Below are positions 1-12,489 of a stretch of 64,000 nt of DNA, piece by piece. The notes under the pieces were generated by a model. The model did no database searches and was not told the origin of the DNA. It worked only from the letters and a program-made list of their open reading frames with translations. The position numbers were made by a program, and so were the translations under genes. Every line of letters starts with the position of its first letter. The first letter of the stretch is position 1. Source of the stretch: Ctenosaura bakeri (Eukaryota > Chordata > Lepidosauria > Squamata > Iguanidae); the NCBI GenBank assembly GCA_948474755.1, contig CAOLHI010000963.1, positions 406,818 through 470,817 on the forward strand, in the 5' to 3' direction.

Positions 1-104
1 TGAAAAGGGTTAGGAAAGAATGCATCAGAATAAGCCATGTTGAAATATTTGAGGCATGACTGTAATAAAACTATATAACAAATGTGATCAGTTTTAACAA
101 GCAT

Positions 105-300
105 TCAGCTCCCTTGGTTGCAACAGCTCCACTGGTTGCTAGTATCTTTCTGGATACAATTATAAGTGCTGACTATGATCCATAAAGCCCTATACATATC
201 AGTTCCAGGTTATCTGAAGGATTATACTCTTCCATATGAGCTTGCCTGTGTTTAGAATCTTTTAGGGAGGCCTCTCTTTCTGTCCCACCATTCTCATAGG
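105..300 (+). mobile_element. L2-like LINE 3' region, first part
   Basis: Degenerate end of an L2-type LINE reverse transcriptase reading frame. It carries the typical DNA for 'ataaagccctata...ggttatctgaaggat...ccatatgagcttgcc', also present in the L2 copies at 59815 and 63437. The copy resumes at 859 after a hAT-like insertion. It is not functional. Confidence 0.7.
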
Positions 301-858
301 TCAGGGCTTTCCAAGCAGTGTGCTGTGACACATTAGTGTGTTGCCTGAAGTGTTCAGGTGTGTTGCCTCCCAAGGCCAAGAAAGACGCCCCCACCTGAGT
401 CTGATCCACTGCCACCGCTCTCACTGGAGCCTTTCCCTGGCAAAAACAACAGCAGCGGACAAGGACTGGATGGGAGGGACTGCCTTTCCCTCTGCTGCCG
501 CTCTCCCTGGGGCCTTTCCTTGGCGATAACAACAACAACATTTATTTATAATGCCCTTTACACCAAAGGGTGGAACAACGACATATACAATCAGGGACAA
601 GGACATTAAAACAAAGAATGACCACAGCAGGCAAGGATCAGGTGAGAGAGGCTGTCTTTCCCCCACAGCCACTCTCGCTGGGGCCTTTCCCTGGCAAGAA
701 CAACAGCAGTGAGCAAGGATCAGGTGGGGAGGCCACCTTTCCCCATGCTAGATGTGCCTCTGGGTACCTCCTGTTTGCTAGTAAGACTGAATTACTCTGT
801 TGCAAAATGATGCATGTTGAAAAAGTGTGTCACTAAAGTGAAAAGTTTACAAAGCTCT
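301..858. mobile_element. hAT-like non-autonomous DNA transposon inside L2
   Basis: The insert begins TCAGGGCTTTCCAAGCAG and ends ACAAAGCTCT, giving imperfect inverted ends of the hAT type (CAGRGCTTT). It is flanked by near-identical 8-mers, CTCATAGG at 293-300 and ATCATAGG at 859-866, which fits the 8-bp target duplication of hAT elements. L2 sequence is collinear across the insertion. The interior holds a tandem repeat and no transposase. The open frames here (173-541, 338-836) are chance frames. Confidence 0.65.
411..755 (+). repeat. Tandem repeat inside the hAT-like element
   Basis: Three copies of a unit of about 83 bp built on 'ctggrgcctttccYtggc', starting near 418, 501 and 672. Each is followed by an 'aacaacagcag' run and a 'caaggatcaggtg' segment. 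The second unit is enlarged by about 85 bp of other sequence containing 'catttatttata'. Confidence 0.65.
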
Positions 859-1183
859 ATCATAGGTATATCTGGTGAGAACCAGAGGAGGGCCTTCCAA
901 GTGGCTGCTCCCAAACTCTGAAACTCCCTTCCTAAAGAGATTAGGCTGATGTTCTCCTTCCTATCCTCTTATAGGGAGGTGAAGACCTTTTTGTTTTGGT
1001 AGTCCCTGGAAGGCTAATTGCTTAGGGAGAAATGCCCTTTCAGAATGTACTATCCCGGGTTTTTTGTTTGTTTTCTTTTGATTCTTCTCTTAATTTAGTT
1101 ATATTTTAAGATTCGCTATGATATGATTTTTTTTATCCATCATAAGTCCCAGACTGTGAAAAGAGGTAGAAGATAAATAAACA
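859..1183 (+). mobile_element. L2-like LINE 3' region, second part
   Basis: Continues the L2 copy that starts at 105, with the DNA of the 'FSVAAPRLWNSLP' region ('aggagggccttccaagtggctgctcccaaactctg'). A long T-rich 3' UTR and an 'agataaataaac' tail follow. Confidence 0.65.
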
Positions 1184-2523
1184 GAAGGAGGAGGATGTAA
1201 GTTCTGCAGCTTAATACGATGCACAGACCATTTGCTTGCTCACTTACTTATTTTATATCCTGTTTTTCTGTTTTAATTATTAACTAATTTAAAATCACAA
1301 AGAAAAACACAAAAATAAAAGAAATACGCCATTTCCATTAGCGTCCATAACACATCCTCACCTGTCATGATTGCAGGATATTCCATTACCAAAAAAATTC
1401 AGTAATGGTCTTGGCACCCCCATCGCCAGCAGCTGTGCAGAAAAGGAGGAAGTGCAATTTAGGTGCTTCCTTCCTCAGTGCAGCAGAGGAAATGGCCACC
1501 TGCTCTGCAAAAGGAAGGCATGTGTCCATCACACTACCCTTCCACAAGCAGCTGGCCGGGTGCAGAGGGGAAAGATGGTGTCACACTCCCATCCTGGCAG
1601 ATCGCGACAGGACAATGATGGAGATGGGTAAGGTGAAGAAATGACCATAGTCAGCATACAATTAGTTAGACATCCTTCGGGCATGCACCAGATTATATAA
1701 CAAAAGCTTGCCTGAATTTTTAAAAAAACCAGTGTTCAAGATGTATTCTGATTAGTTTGTATCAGAAATTTCCAGCTCCAAGGTTTTTCCTCACGCTGAT
1801 ATTTTCCATAGACTGCCATTTAATTCACATTGGGATTTCATCATCAAAGTTGATACTGTTATAGTACCTTAGAACTATGAGAAACCCATGAATTTTTTCC
1901 AGTCTCTCCTAAAGGGAAAGAATTGATAATGTGGGTCCTGTGAATAGTTGCTAGGATGAAGTATGTTTTTCAACTTTATTGTGTTACAGTTTGCAGTGGA
2001 TCTCTTCTTCTAAGCCAGTTTTAAATCAAAGTGGCTACTGGAATCTTTTAAGTGGAAGGATCAACATGCATGCCTGGATGCAGCTGTCTGGACTCCAGAT
2101 GTTTCATTCTGAATGTACTGCAAGTAGAAAACTTTTGAAATTACAGAATGGAAAGCTTCAGAAAGAGAATTCATCATAGGGAAAAATTAACTTTGTTAAT
2201 TTTCATTTCAAGGCCTGGTTTACACATACAGGCTGTTTGTGTGACGGCTGATAACATAAAATGATGACTCATGTGTGGATAGACCCTCAGAGATCCAACT
2301 CCAGAGAAATGCCATGTGACCTCAAATCCCTTCAGATAAAATATGTACATGAAGCCCAGGGATGGCTTGTAATACTTTGCTGTTTGGAGCAGAAGAAGAA
2401 AAGGACTCTCCTTCTGTTCAATGTACAGCATCCAAACCCAGCTAAATTATCTTGCTGTATCAAAACCCAAACCTCTCTCTTCTTCTCTGGCAGCAAAATA
2501 CAGTAATAACAAATTAAATCTGG
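1184..2523. other. No gene seen; contains one half of a local duplication
   Basis: Intronic, AT-rich DNA. About 125 bp at 1903-2030 match 4206-4335 (shared 'aaagaattgata.tgtggntcct'), so an old repeat or duplication is present. The frames at 1371-1644 contain no recognisable domain. Confidence 0.5.
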
Positions 2524-2608
2524 GTCTGGTGCAGGCTATCTGGCAGGCCACATCTCCCTGCGTAAGCCTGCCCAGACTCTGAGATCATCAGGAGATGCCC
2601 TTCTCTCA

Positions 2609-3037
2609 GGCCCTTTCCACAGCTTACCATGTTCCAGAGACATCCAGTATGGGTCCTGGAATTGTCTCTGCCAGGAGGGGAGAACTACAGGAGTGCTTAC
2701 CTGTCCACCGGCTGCCTCCATGAATGGAGGAAGCACGATGGAGCTACCTCTTCCTTCCGCAGTGCAGCCGGGTACTGTCCCAGGCTGCGCTGGAGCAGGA
2801 AGTGCAGCCATTGTGTTTTCAGGACCTCGGCACATCAGCTAAGGGCACGTGGGCAGCAGGATAGTGGCGCCATTGCCAGTCATTGACTGGGAAAATCCAT
2901 CAATTATTTACTGTGCAATCATGCCTCCTGGGGACAGGAGAAGGACGGGACCCAGATGATGTCATGCAGAACCATTGTCTGGGTCCTACCCTTCTCCTGT
3001 CCCCAGTGCAGGATGATAATGTCCTGTGGAAAGGGCC
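2609..3037. mobile_element. Harbinger-like MITE, long type (copy A1)
   Basis: 429 bp with perfect 14-bp terminal inverted repeats GGCCCTTTCCACAG and a TCA duplication on both sides (2606-2608, 3038-3040). The interior shares 'cctcttccttccgcag' and 'ccaggctgcgctgg' with copy A2 at 12554, so they are one subfamily. There is no transposase. The open frames over it (2536-2886) are by chance. Confidence 0.85.
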
Positions 3038-3112
3038 TCAGTCTCACCACCATTACAAGCATGCTTGTGGAAGTGTAAGATTGGGCCTTCTCAGTGGCTT
3101 CCCCTAGACTCA

Positions 3113-3292
3113 GGCCATTTCTGCACTAGCCTGTTATAGCGCTATGATTCCACTTGCAACATCCTATGGAATCCTGGGGTTTGCAGTTTCGGGAGGGGCC
3201 GGCCAGCCTCTCCCAAAACTGCAAACCCCAGGATTCCATAGGATGTTGCAAGTGGAATCATAGCGCTGTAACAGGCTAGTGAAGAAATGGCC
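3113..3292. mobile_element. Palindromic Harbinger-like MITE (copy B1)
   Basis: 180 bp, almost entirely one inverted repeat of two 90-bp arms meeting at GGGGCCGGCC. The ends are GGCCATTTCTGCACTAG and its near complement, and TCA is duplicated at 3110-3112 and 3293-3295. It inserted into the L2 copy around it. As single-stranded DNA or RNA it would fold into one long hairpin. Confidence 0.88.
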
Positions 3293-3545
3293 TCAGGAAT
3301 TCCCTTCCCAGGAGGCCAGGATGGCCCACTCCCTGCTGTCCTTCTGTTGATAGGCATATACCTTTTTTATTCCAATAGATTTTTAAAACAAAGTTTTTGA
3401 AGAACAGGCTGAAGCTTTTGTACTGTTTTAAACAGCACTGTTTTATTTTCCTTTTATCTTTTAATTACATTTTTTAAAGTGTAATTTTAAATCATTTTAA
3501 TATTGCGCATTGTTTAATAGCATTTTAATTTTCCTTTTTTGTACA

Positions 3546-4970
3546 TTTCTAGCTCGCGAAGTAGATATGCTCCTGGGCATTATTTCTTTAACAGACAATT
3601 TGGTACTAGAGGCAGAAATTACACAGAATGAATACGGATAGGCTCCTAAACCACAAAAAGAAGAGTAGTTCAACATGTTTCAGGAAACTTTTCATCCACA
3701 ACTAACAATATACACATGTGAAATCAAAGAATGAGGTCAGGTAAGGCTGGCACAAGTAAAGAAAAATATTCTGAATCACCAAGAGACTATATGAAAGCTT
3801 CTTCCAAAATCAATGCTGCATTTTTTTTCTTTCACTACCCTTCACTTCTTATGATTTTCATTTTGGTGGGCAAACTTATAGATCTATGCTTCTTTAACAT
3901 GATGGGGCTAGCTGATGAGGTAGGCTTATCTGCTTCCCTCTTTTCTTTGTTTTCATGTTCTGTAGGTTCCATGAGAGATTCTGGAGACAGCTGTTGTTCA
4001 CCATGCCTGTTGTAGGCAGCCACACACAGACCCATGTTAGGATCAGCAAAAGCAGAATCCCACCCATTCATTCACACACTGCAAACACCCACCCACCCAC
4101 CCATCCATCCATCCATCCATTATGCTTCCTCCCTCCCTTTATATCTTTGCCTTTCTTCCAGGCTGGGACTTCAGGCAGTTATTGTTATTACCTAGTTCAA
4201 GCTTTCTAGCGTCTCGTAAAGAGAAAGAATTGATACTGTGGCTCCTCTGAATGGTTCCTGAGATTAAGCATGGTTTTTTCACTTTACCGTGTCTGCATGG
4301 TTTACTGCAGACACACTCTTCTAACCTGACCCTAAAAGTCTATGTTCCTCCAGTCCTCCTTCACCATCCTTCCAAAGCTGGAGCTACTTTCAGTTAGTCA
4401 AAGAGAGAAAAAGGAGAGCTGGGAGAGCATTAAAAGACTGTGAAAAGGAACTTCTTTGTCAGAGGCTTTGTTAAATGAGGTATGCCTGTGTTCCTGTTTT
4501 TTAAACTGTAAGCAGTCTTGAATCCCAATTTTGAGAAAAAGATGGGAAACAAATATAACAACAATTTCATACCTTTCCATAACATTCAGAATCTGTCACC
4601 TAAAGCTGATACTTCACCAATCATACATCATATTGGGAAACAAACATAAATAGAACTACATGTGACGAAAGCATTATGTAAAAGAATAGTGCATTACTAT
4701 AATCATATGCATAATACATCAGTGTGATAAAAATTGGATGAAATTGTCCTCATAAAAGAGAACCAAACGTATACACAAAAAGATTATATAAACTAATACA
4801 AAAAGACAAAGAGCTAAATTTAGTGTGATATTCATGCATAGCATGGAACTTCCTTCTTTTCCTCCCCACTCCCCAACAGCCACCAACTCTAGAGAGTTTC
4901 CCAGCTCTCTGGAGATGATTTTTCAGGGGCTTGAGGATCTGCAGTAGGAAGAGAGAAAGGTGGGATATCA
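3546..4970. other. No gene seen; microsatellite and duplicate segment
   Basis: Intronic DNA. It holds an (ACCC)n/(ATCC)n microsatellite at 4086-4120 and the segment 4206-4335 that matches 1903-2030. No exon-like or conserved pattern was recognised. Confidence 0.5.
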
Positions 4971-4973
4971 ATT

Positions 4974-5008
4974 CAACCAACCAACCAACCAACCAATCAA
5001 TCAATCAA
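4974..5008 (+). repeat. (AACC)n/(AATC)n microsatellite
   Basis: Five AACC units followed by AATC units. The low-complexity frame across it is spurious. Confidence 0.9.
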
Positions 5009-5113
5009 GGAAGATTCCCACTGCCTTATGTTGCATGAACAGACAACTATGACTGGAAACAGTTCCAAGTAATGTAATAGACGCCAAAACCATATACACC
5101 AAACCTATGTGCA

Positions 5114-5334
5114 CTGTGAGCCTTCAAGTAATTTCCAACTGATAGTGACCCTAAAGCAAACCTATCACAGGGCTTTCCTGGCAAGATTGTTTCAGAGGAG
5201 GCTTTACCATTGCTTTCCTCTGAGCCTGAGAGAAGGTGACTTGCCCAAAGTCACCTAGTGAGTTTCCATGGCTGAGTGAGGATTTAAACCCTGGTGTCTA
5301 GAGTTGTAATCTCAAACCATTACACCACACTGGG
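5114..5334 (-). mobile_element. tRNA-derived SINE (squamate type)
   Basis: Read on the minus strand it begins 'ccagtgtggtgtaatggttt' (A box region). A degraded B box, a 'gtgactttgggcaagtcac' segment and the 'agggtcactatcagttgg' tail follow. The same layout is seen at 20402, 34394, 42331, 59580 and 60480. Confidence 0.8.
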
Positions 5335-5924
5335 TCTCCAAACAAAGCCTACAAGGAAATTAAGAAGCAACAGATGTATCTAAAGGTATTTCCAGTCTCC
5401 AGTGTTTTCCTTTTTCCTTAACAATCCTTCTTTGGTGTTATTTGATAGACAAAAGGATGGAAACTTGGTCATACACAGAGTACACCCACTCAGAACTCAT
5501 CTAAGTCTCATTGATTTCAGTGGGCCTTCTGTAAGTACAAATTAAGACCATATCAAAGTCAATGTCTGCATGGCAGGCTTTAGATTCAAGTGGCCTTTCC
5601 TGGGAGGACAGCTCATTGACCGCTCATTGTTACTGAGAGTTTTCTGTATGTACTCAGCCTCTTACAACTCCACTCAAGTCAGGGGATGGAGACTGTTGCC
5701 ACAATGCCACCTCCCTGCACACATTCATTGGACATGTGAATAAGCAACTTTTCCAGACTCTGCAGAATATTTTATGCTGACCCATCTCTATCAGTCAAAA
5801 ACACCAGAACTATATTGCCCTACTCTTGTTCAGATTATTTGTGTTACAGGGTTCACTTGGGAATGTCTCAGCTAGCACAAAGAATCTGTTCTTGTCATGG
5901 CCTCAATAGCCCTAGTCTCTCTCT

Positions 5925-6135
5925 GCTCTTACACACTACACATTTAAAGCATCTTTATTCCACTTTAGCAGCCACAGCTACATCCTACTCAATCCTGAAA
6001 ATTGTAGTTTGCTAAAGCACTAGAATTCTCGGGCAAATAATTCTAGGTACCTGATGAAATGACAGACTCCAAGATTCCACAAGATGCAACAATGGCATTT
6101 AAAGTGGAATCAGAGTGCTATAACTATAGTGTCAA
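5925..6135. mobile_element. Old palindromic MITE remnant
   Basis: Two inverted arms: 'attccactttagcagccacagctacatcct' against 'ccacaagatgcaacaatggcatttaaagtggaat'. Together they enclose an attgtagttt...attctcgg core. It is related in design to the B-type palindromes, but closer to the copy at 56685. The ends are too worn to define a duplication. Confidence 0.5.
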
Positions 6136-9100
6136 AGATCCTTCTCTCTCTTTTTCCCAGGCTCTGAATTCTACAAGAAGATACAAAAGCAGCAATTTAG
6201 AAGGAGGTTGAGGTGGTGGAGGAGAAGGAAGGAAAGAAAGAACAGCTACTAAAGGTATTAAAGGGCATTTCATTTTTTTAGCCAAGAGACCTATGCCAAA
6301 TAATTTATTCAGCTACCAAAAAGGGCAGGGAATACACAAGACACAATTTAAATTGCATGTGTTTTTCCACTGATCAAAGGATTGCCTCTGTTTAATCTGT
6401 ACATGCTGCCATTTCTAATTTCTCTTCTTTTCCAACCCATTTCTTGTGGTTTTGTGATTGAACCAGAAGGTTTCTGGGCTCTTATCCCAGCTGATCCTGA
6501 TGACTCAGTGTATGACTTTAGGCAATTTGCAACATCTCTCTGTGAGTGTCAAGGTCAGCTGAGCCATGATGTTGGATGAAACATAGGACTTTGCAGAAAG
6601 GCAAATATTGCATCAGAACAGAACCTTTCTTTTGCGGATATATGCAATGATGTAGTGGTAGATTCTGAAGAGCAAGTTCTCATTATGGCAGTCCCTATAG
6701 TGAATTAATTCATACAAAATAACGGCAGTATACAGCATAATGTTCAGCTTATTAGGATCAATTGACTATCATAGAATGGTGAGTTGGCAAATGCCACTAG
6801 AGATTAGACTGTGGCCTTTTGGCTAGAGGTAGCTGAGACTGCATGAGAAAGGGATAGAAGGATATAACACATCTCCAAGTTGGATAAAATCATCAGCTCA
6901 GTATTTTCCAAGTGTTATTTTTTCCCAGAACCAGAGAAAAATTCTCTAAAAGTCAACAAACCAATTCTTGCAATTTCCAGGTGACATTCCAGTCAATATT
7001 TATGATACCACAAACCAGACTTGTGCTCTCTTAACATTTTGGATTCATATTTACAGTCATCAATGACAAATGTGACCCCAAAAAACTACCTCTTAAACCA
7101 GGCAGTGCTCCAACTGAAGGGCATCTGAGGAACTAAAGATTGGGATGCTGGAAAATGATGGCAGAAATGCTCTCCCAATTGTGTGCATATTGAGACAGGA
7201 AGTTGGAGAGACATCTTGGGGTTCTCCTGCAATTGCTTCTCTCAATGCATGACTGGGAGAGTGTTGTAGATGTCATTTCCCAGTACCCTCATCTGCAGTG
7301 CCTTGGAAACCCTTCAACTGGGGTGCTGCCTGGCTTATGAGGTAGTTTGTGGGGGACGACAGAGAATAACATTAGCTGAAGTAGTTAAAATGATAGAGCA
7401 CCATAATTGTTATCTATCTCTGCTAATGCAAGATCTCAGCCTTCATCTCTATCAAGAACAGACATTTTGTAAGGCAAATGGTCTTCAATGACCATTTAAG
7501 ACCAAGCTACCCCAAAATATTTTGCATTAAAGCAGGAGTAGCTCACAAGAGTGTATTGCTACTGAGCAAATGCATCCAACTTCCTTTCACCAACTACAGT
7601 CAGGATTTCAGATAAGCTTAGAGGACATGGGGAAGTCTGAGAGGTATGACAAATGACAGCATCTTCCCCTTCCTTGTTTTACTACACCACTGAATATATG
7701 TAAGACCAAATCCTGAATTTTTAAAAATCTCTTTATAAATTGAAACTTACTGTTTTAGACAACAGTTGGCCAATAGCCCTGTCTGAAGATGAAATACACA
7801 TATGAGAGGAAAGACAGTGTGGGTGGAGAGGAGAGATTAATACTTTTTTCCCTGTGTGAGGATACCAAGTGGATGCTGAAGACAATTTTAAAATGCTTCA
7901 AGATCAAACTGATAGGCTTTCGCTAGTCTTGCATACTATTACTTTCCTCTGCTGTTTGCTGTATCCCTAGTATATAGAAATATGTATATAGGATACAGAG
8001 GTATAATGCTTCTGAACACAAGAGCTATGTCTAGTTACCAGACCTAATAACTGTTTCTAGACTTTCTCTTCCACAGCTTTTCAAAGCCAGTTGCACAAAT
8101 GACTATCTTCACTATCTTGTGGCAGCAAGTTCTGTAAGTTAACATAAAGTATTTGTGTTCGAACCAGCCACGAGGGTTTATTTTAACAAAGCAAGCTACT
8201 TAAAAAATAAAATAAGCAAAGCTGGTTCATCTGCGCAATAGATATTTTCTTTGTGAGATTGGGAATGGTAGTCTAAATGCAAATAAGTTGCTGAAGCAGT
8301 ATGGCAGCCTCCCTATTGGAAACCATGACACTATATGTGTGGAGATGGGTAGGTGAATTCAGTATCTGATTCTGTATGCATCATAGTTGCTTGGCAATTG
8401 CCTATAGGGGGAATGGGAATATGTTGCATGGTTTAGGCTGCATGCTCAGGGAGTAGCCAAGAGTATCTAGTAATGACAGGAGCTAGCAACATCACCATAC
8501 TGCACTGAATGTTGCTAGTCACAGCATACCCCTTATGGTAGCTGACGACAAGAAACTCCCTTCAGTAGTAGGAGGGTTTCCTTTCCATTTAACTGATTTG
8601 CAGGACTGTGCCTTTGAATCACAGCTGAGGAACCTTTGGATCTATGGCACAACCCAGAACCTGGAAAGATTACTTTATGGAGGACTGCAGATCCCAAAAC
8701 CTCTCCCAGTGATGACAGCAACTCTCCCTGAGGATCCTGGGAATTGTCATATGAAAAAGTCTTTGTTCAGGTACAGAAAGCCATTGAGATAGCACAATGA
8801 AAGAGACAGCTTCTGATCTGTTCTTTCATGGGCACCATTTCTTGGAAATCCCTAGCTCATACAGTTTCCAAGTTCAGATCTACCCCAAGATAAACACAAC
8901 AACACAAGTGTAACGTGGCCTAAATGAAATCTAAGGGGAGTAAGATCAAATACAGCAGGGCTTAGAAGATTGTTTCCCCACATCAAAGAGGAGTTTTGTG
9001 TTTTTTTAAGAGACTCCATCAAATAATAATTCAGGCTGTGAACAAGACTTATTTGACCAAACCAACTGCAGGATCCAAGAACAAAATGGACCTGCCAGAT

Positions 9101-10904
9101 ATTATGAAATAAAATTATTTGGATTGTATTGGAGGGGAAGTAATAAAGAACAACTCATCCTTGGAGAAATGGTACCTTTGTGGTTTGCCAAGGTCAGCAA
9201 GTTCTTGGGTCATCCACTGATGAAGAACTCCTCCACTTAAGCTGACACAAAACAATGCTACCTTTTTAGGGGAAAAGAAAAAGAAAAAGAAAGCTTTAGC
9301 CCAAGACCTCTCAAAGGACTGAGTCTCAGATTCTTTTGGTAGGATATATTCACCACAAAAGGACAAATAGTGGTCACTTTTGATAACTGTGTCCCATCCA
9401 AAGTGGTTTCTCCAAATAAAACTTTGCTATAGCGAACCTCTCCAAATTAAAAGGACCATGAGTCCTTTGTTCAATAACCATGACTAACAAAAGAAAGATA
9501 ATTCAATTATATGGCAGCTTTTAATCTAGGAGCAAAAACTGTCGTGGACAGAAGAGGACAGGAAGAATCAGAAATCAGCTCAGAACAGTAAGCTTGAACT
9601 AGGCTGGCCCTACCATTAGGCAGAGTGGAGCAACCATCTCAGACAGCAGATTTTGTATGGCAGCAAAAGCATACTTATTTAAATTGTTGTTATTCTTTTG
9701 TCACAGCTGTTATTATCTTTTGAGTGTCCCTAACCAATCCTTCTCAGTTCCCTAACCATTCCCCTCTGGAATGGCTGTGCCATATAAGTGCACTCCTTAA
9801 ACACCTTCCTGTACTCAGGTGCAGAAGAGGATGTTTTTGTTTCAGTAGTACCGAAGAAAAAATTGGATGGCAGTGCAGTTCACTGTTGTATGTGAAAATG
9901 AGTGGTAGTACAGGTGATCATCTTGTCCTAGCTGCTGGCAGCAGAATGATAGGCAGCCATAAAATTCATGTCCAAAAGCAGGCATGTGTTTTCAAAATGC
10001 TCAAGGATGCTTGAAGTATCTTCTGCCATTGGCCTTTCTCTAACCATCCCAAGGGCCTATAAGCTTCATATGGTGCTTTCAGAATCATAATCAGTACTTC
10101 CAATCATCACGATGGAAGAAAATGGTTTTGGATGAAATACGTTTGCCCACATTCCCCCACTAACATCACAAGACTGTTTTGTCCTTGATGTTTTTAAATA
10201 TCATTATCCCAAATTAGAAGACATGTCTACACAATCCTTTCAGAGCTTATAATGGCTTCTTTGGGCATGATATCCTTCCCATAAAAGTGGGCCAGCTCAA
10301 GATTTTTTGTTTCCTGAACCAAAAGGCAAAATACCATACTCTACTCAATGTACAGAAGCCAACAGGATTGGCAGCTGATTTAAAAAAAAAAAAGCTATGT
10401 AAATGCAGAACAAGAACAAAAATGCAGTGTGTGTGTGTGTGTGTGTATATCAAAAAATAGCTACACTCTTACTTTAACACTAGGACCATGTCCACTAGTT
10501 CTTGGACAGGATCCTCCACCACAGCTGAAGGCAGAAGGCAAATTCTGGTGGTGGAGTATAGGCCATGGGGCACAGCTTTGTACCTCATGAATGAATGAGC
10601 AGCTCAGAAGGAATGGCTAAAAGACTGCTACTCCCTCATGTCTTCTACCTGAAGTAGTTACTCCACTCTGCCCAATGGTAGGGATGACACTAGTGTGAAT
10701 AGGTTATCACCGAACTGCAGAGTGGACAAGATTTCTTTAGGTAAGGAATCAAGAGGCCTAGGATTGCACACTGTGGTATGAGGCAACCATACCTTCACAA
10801 CCAAAGATGAGCCACTGGTGTTGGGGACACAGTATTGAGCTCAAACTAGTTCTTGCTTAAACAATTGCAAGTACAAGGCCTCTATATTCCCATGTTGTTG
10901 ATCA
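6136..10904. other. Intron DNA with no gene seen
   Basis: Largely unique AT-rich sequence. At 8090-8165 there is a short CR1/L3-like fragment ('cttgtggcagcaagttctgtaagttaac'). A (GT)n run lies at 10427-10446. The many short open frames show no family resemblance and no splice-bounded exon was recognised. Confidence 0.45.
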
Positions 10905-11205
10905 GGAATATTTATTTATTTTATATCCTGTCTTTCTCCCAATATGGAACCTATGGCAGCTTAGAACATCGCTTAAAACACAACGCAAAAAATATTTATA
11001 CTACATAAGATTTAAAAAAATAAAGAAGCAATCACATTAAAAATACCCATTTAAGACAGTTTAAAAGTTTAAAATGTAAAACAGTTGAAAAGCATTTAAA
11101 AATAATAACAAAAATACAGCACCCACATTAAAAGACCCTTCTGCAACAGGCACTTAACAGTCGAAGCCCTACCTAAATAAAAAGTTCTTTTCCCATAGCC
11201 TTGAA
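10905..11205 (-). mobile_element. LINE 3' end (L2/CR1-type), minus strand
   Basis: The minus strand ends 'taagctgccataggttcc...gggagaaagacaggatataaaataaataaat', the usual squamate LINE tail. It is preceded by A-rich sequence and a segment ('cctaaataaaaag' on plus) also present at about 44560. It is 5'-truncated. Confidence 0.55.
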
Positions 11206-11274
11206 CTATGCAATACTTCCTAGACCTTAGCAATTTTCTATATAATAGGAAACAATGGTCTGAATCCTCTTGTT

Positions 11275-11540
11275 AGTCCCAATTAGAGTAGACTTGTTAA
11301 ATTAATGCAGTGTACCCATGTGTTGATTTATCATTCAACAACTGATTCAGTGCAACTGCTCTCAGTGGAATCAATGAATCAGATCATCTGGCACAGTATT
11401 AATAACACTGATAGCATCGTGTTGGTTAGTCCCAGCTAGAGTAAATCCATTCAATCAATTGTTGAATAGTCAGTGAACACAAAAGTAAATTCAAATAATG
11501 CAATGGGTCTACTCTACACAGGACTAACAACAAAATTTAG
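11275..11540. repeat. Interspersed repeat, unknown class
   Basis: Contains two inverted copies of a theme like 'gtcccaactagagtagaccc...tcaatgg'. Shorter copies lie at about 38020-38110 and 50045-50120. It probably derives from a DNA transposon, but no ends could be fixed. Confidence 0.4.
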
Positions 11541-12254
11541 GTTACTTACTGGTAGCATCTCCCCAGGTTTTCAGACCTAGCTGGAAATGCTGAAAGTAAA
11601 ACCAGAGATGTTCTTAATTCAAAGTATGCGTTCTACCACTGAGCTAAGGTTATTCCCAAAGAGTTATGTTTTGGATAGAGGCATTGGCCTCTGCTGTACT
11701 GTGAATCACTGACACATTCTAACTTCTGTCAGAGCTATATTGTGACCATCAACATCAGGCAATCGAAGCGAATGGAAATGGACTGGATGCTTCATCTTGA
11801 CCAAATGCAAAAGCAATTCCAAAATCCTTTATGGCTGAATAAAGTAAGGCAGACTGTTTTGAATGTCAAAGCAACTGCACGACAATTTTTTTTTCTTTTC
11901 TGTTTTTTTTTCCCTTAAAGAAACAGCTGCTTTGGAAAACAAAATTAAAATTGAATGAGATACATTTGAGCAGGGATGATGAATGCATGACCCGCCTAGT
12001 GTTACCAATATGCTGCTTCCACGGTTCTTTGCCAGTGGCTATGTTAGCTAGACCTGATGGGACTTCCAGTCTAATAAATATCTGGAGGGAAACAGTTGTC
12101 CAAACTTACATTAGAAAATGTAGTATAAGAACAAGCCTGTTTAATTAGCCCAAGATCTTACCCAGCATCTAATACCCAGCAAGGTACAAAAACAAGCCTT
12201 TGTGTCCTCGCATCTTTCATACACAACAGCTGCTGGACATGGATGTTCCATTTG

Positions 12255-12456
12255 GGCCTTTTCTGCACTACACTGTTATAGTGCCATTATTCCACTTTCA
12301 ACATCCTATGGAATCCTGGGATTTGCAGTTTAGAGAGGGGCCTTTAGAATGCTCAGCCAGAAAGCTCTTTGACCTCAATAAACTACAAACCCCAGAATTC
12401 CACAGGATGCTGAAAGTAGAATAATAGCACTATAACAGTATAGTGCAGAAATGGCC
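12255..12456. mobile_element. Palindromic Harbinger-like MITE (copy B2)
   Basis: 202 bp of two inverted arms around a 'cctttagaatgctcagccagaaagctctttgacctca' centre that B1 and B4 lack. The ends are GGCCTTTTCTGCACTAC and GGCCATTTCTGCACTAT. The flanks are TTG and TTA, so the 3-bp duplication is imperfect. Confidence 0.82.
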
Positions 12457-12489
12457 TTAGTTGTCATGGGTAACCATCTGTGAGAGACC

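Larger units (their letters stand above)
2524..3545 (+). mobile_element. L2-like LINE 3' end, interrupted twice
   Basis: L2 sequence is found at 2524-2608, 3041-3112 and 3296-3545. The three parts join in register once the DNA transposons at 2609-3037 and 3113-3292 are set aside. The L2 copy at about 60055-60080 ('ccttctctcagttccaccatg') shows the uninterrupted arrangement at the first site. The T-rich 3' UTR ends near 3545. Confidence 0.75.
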
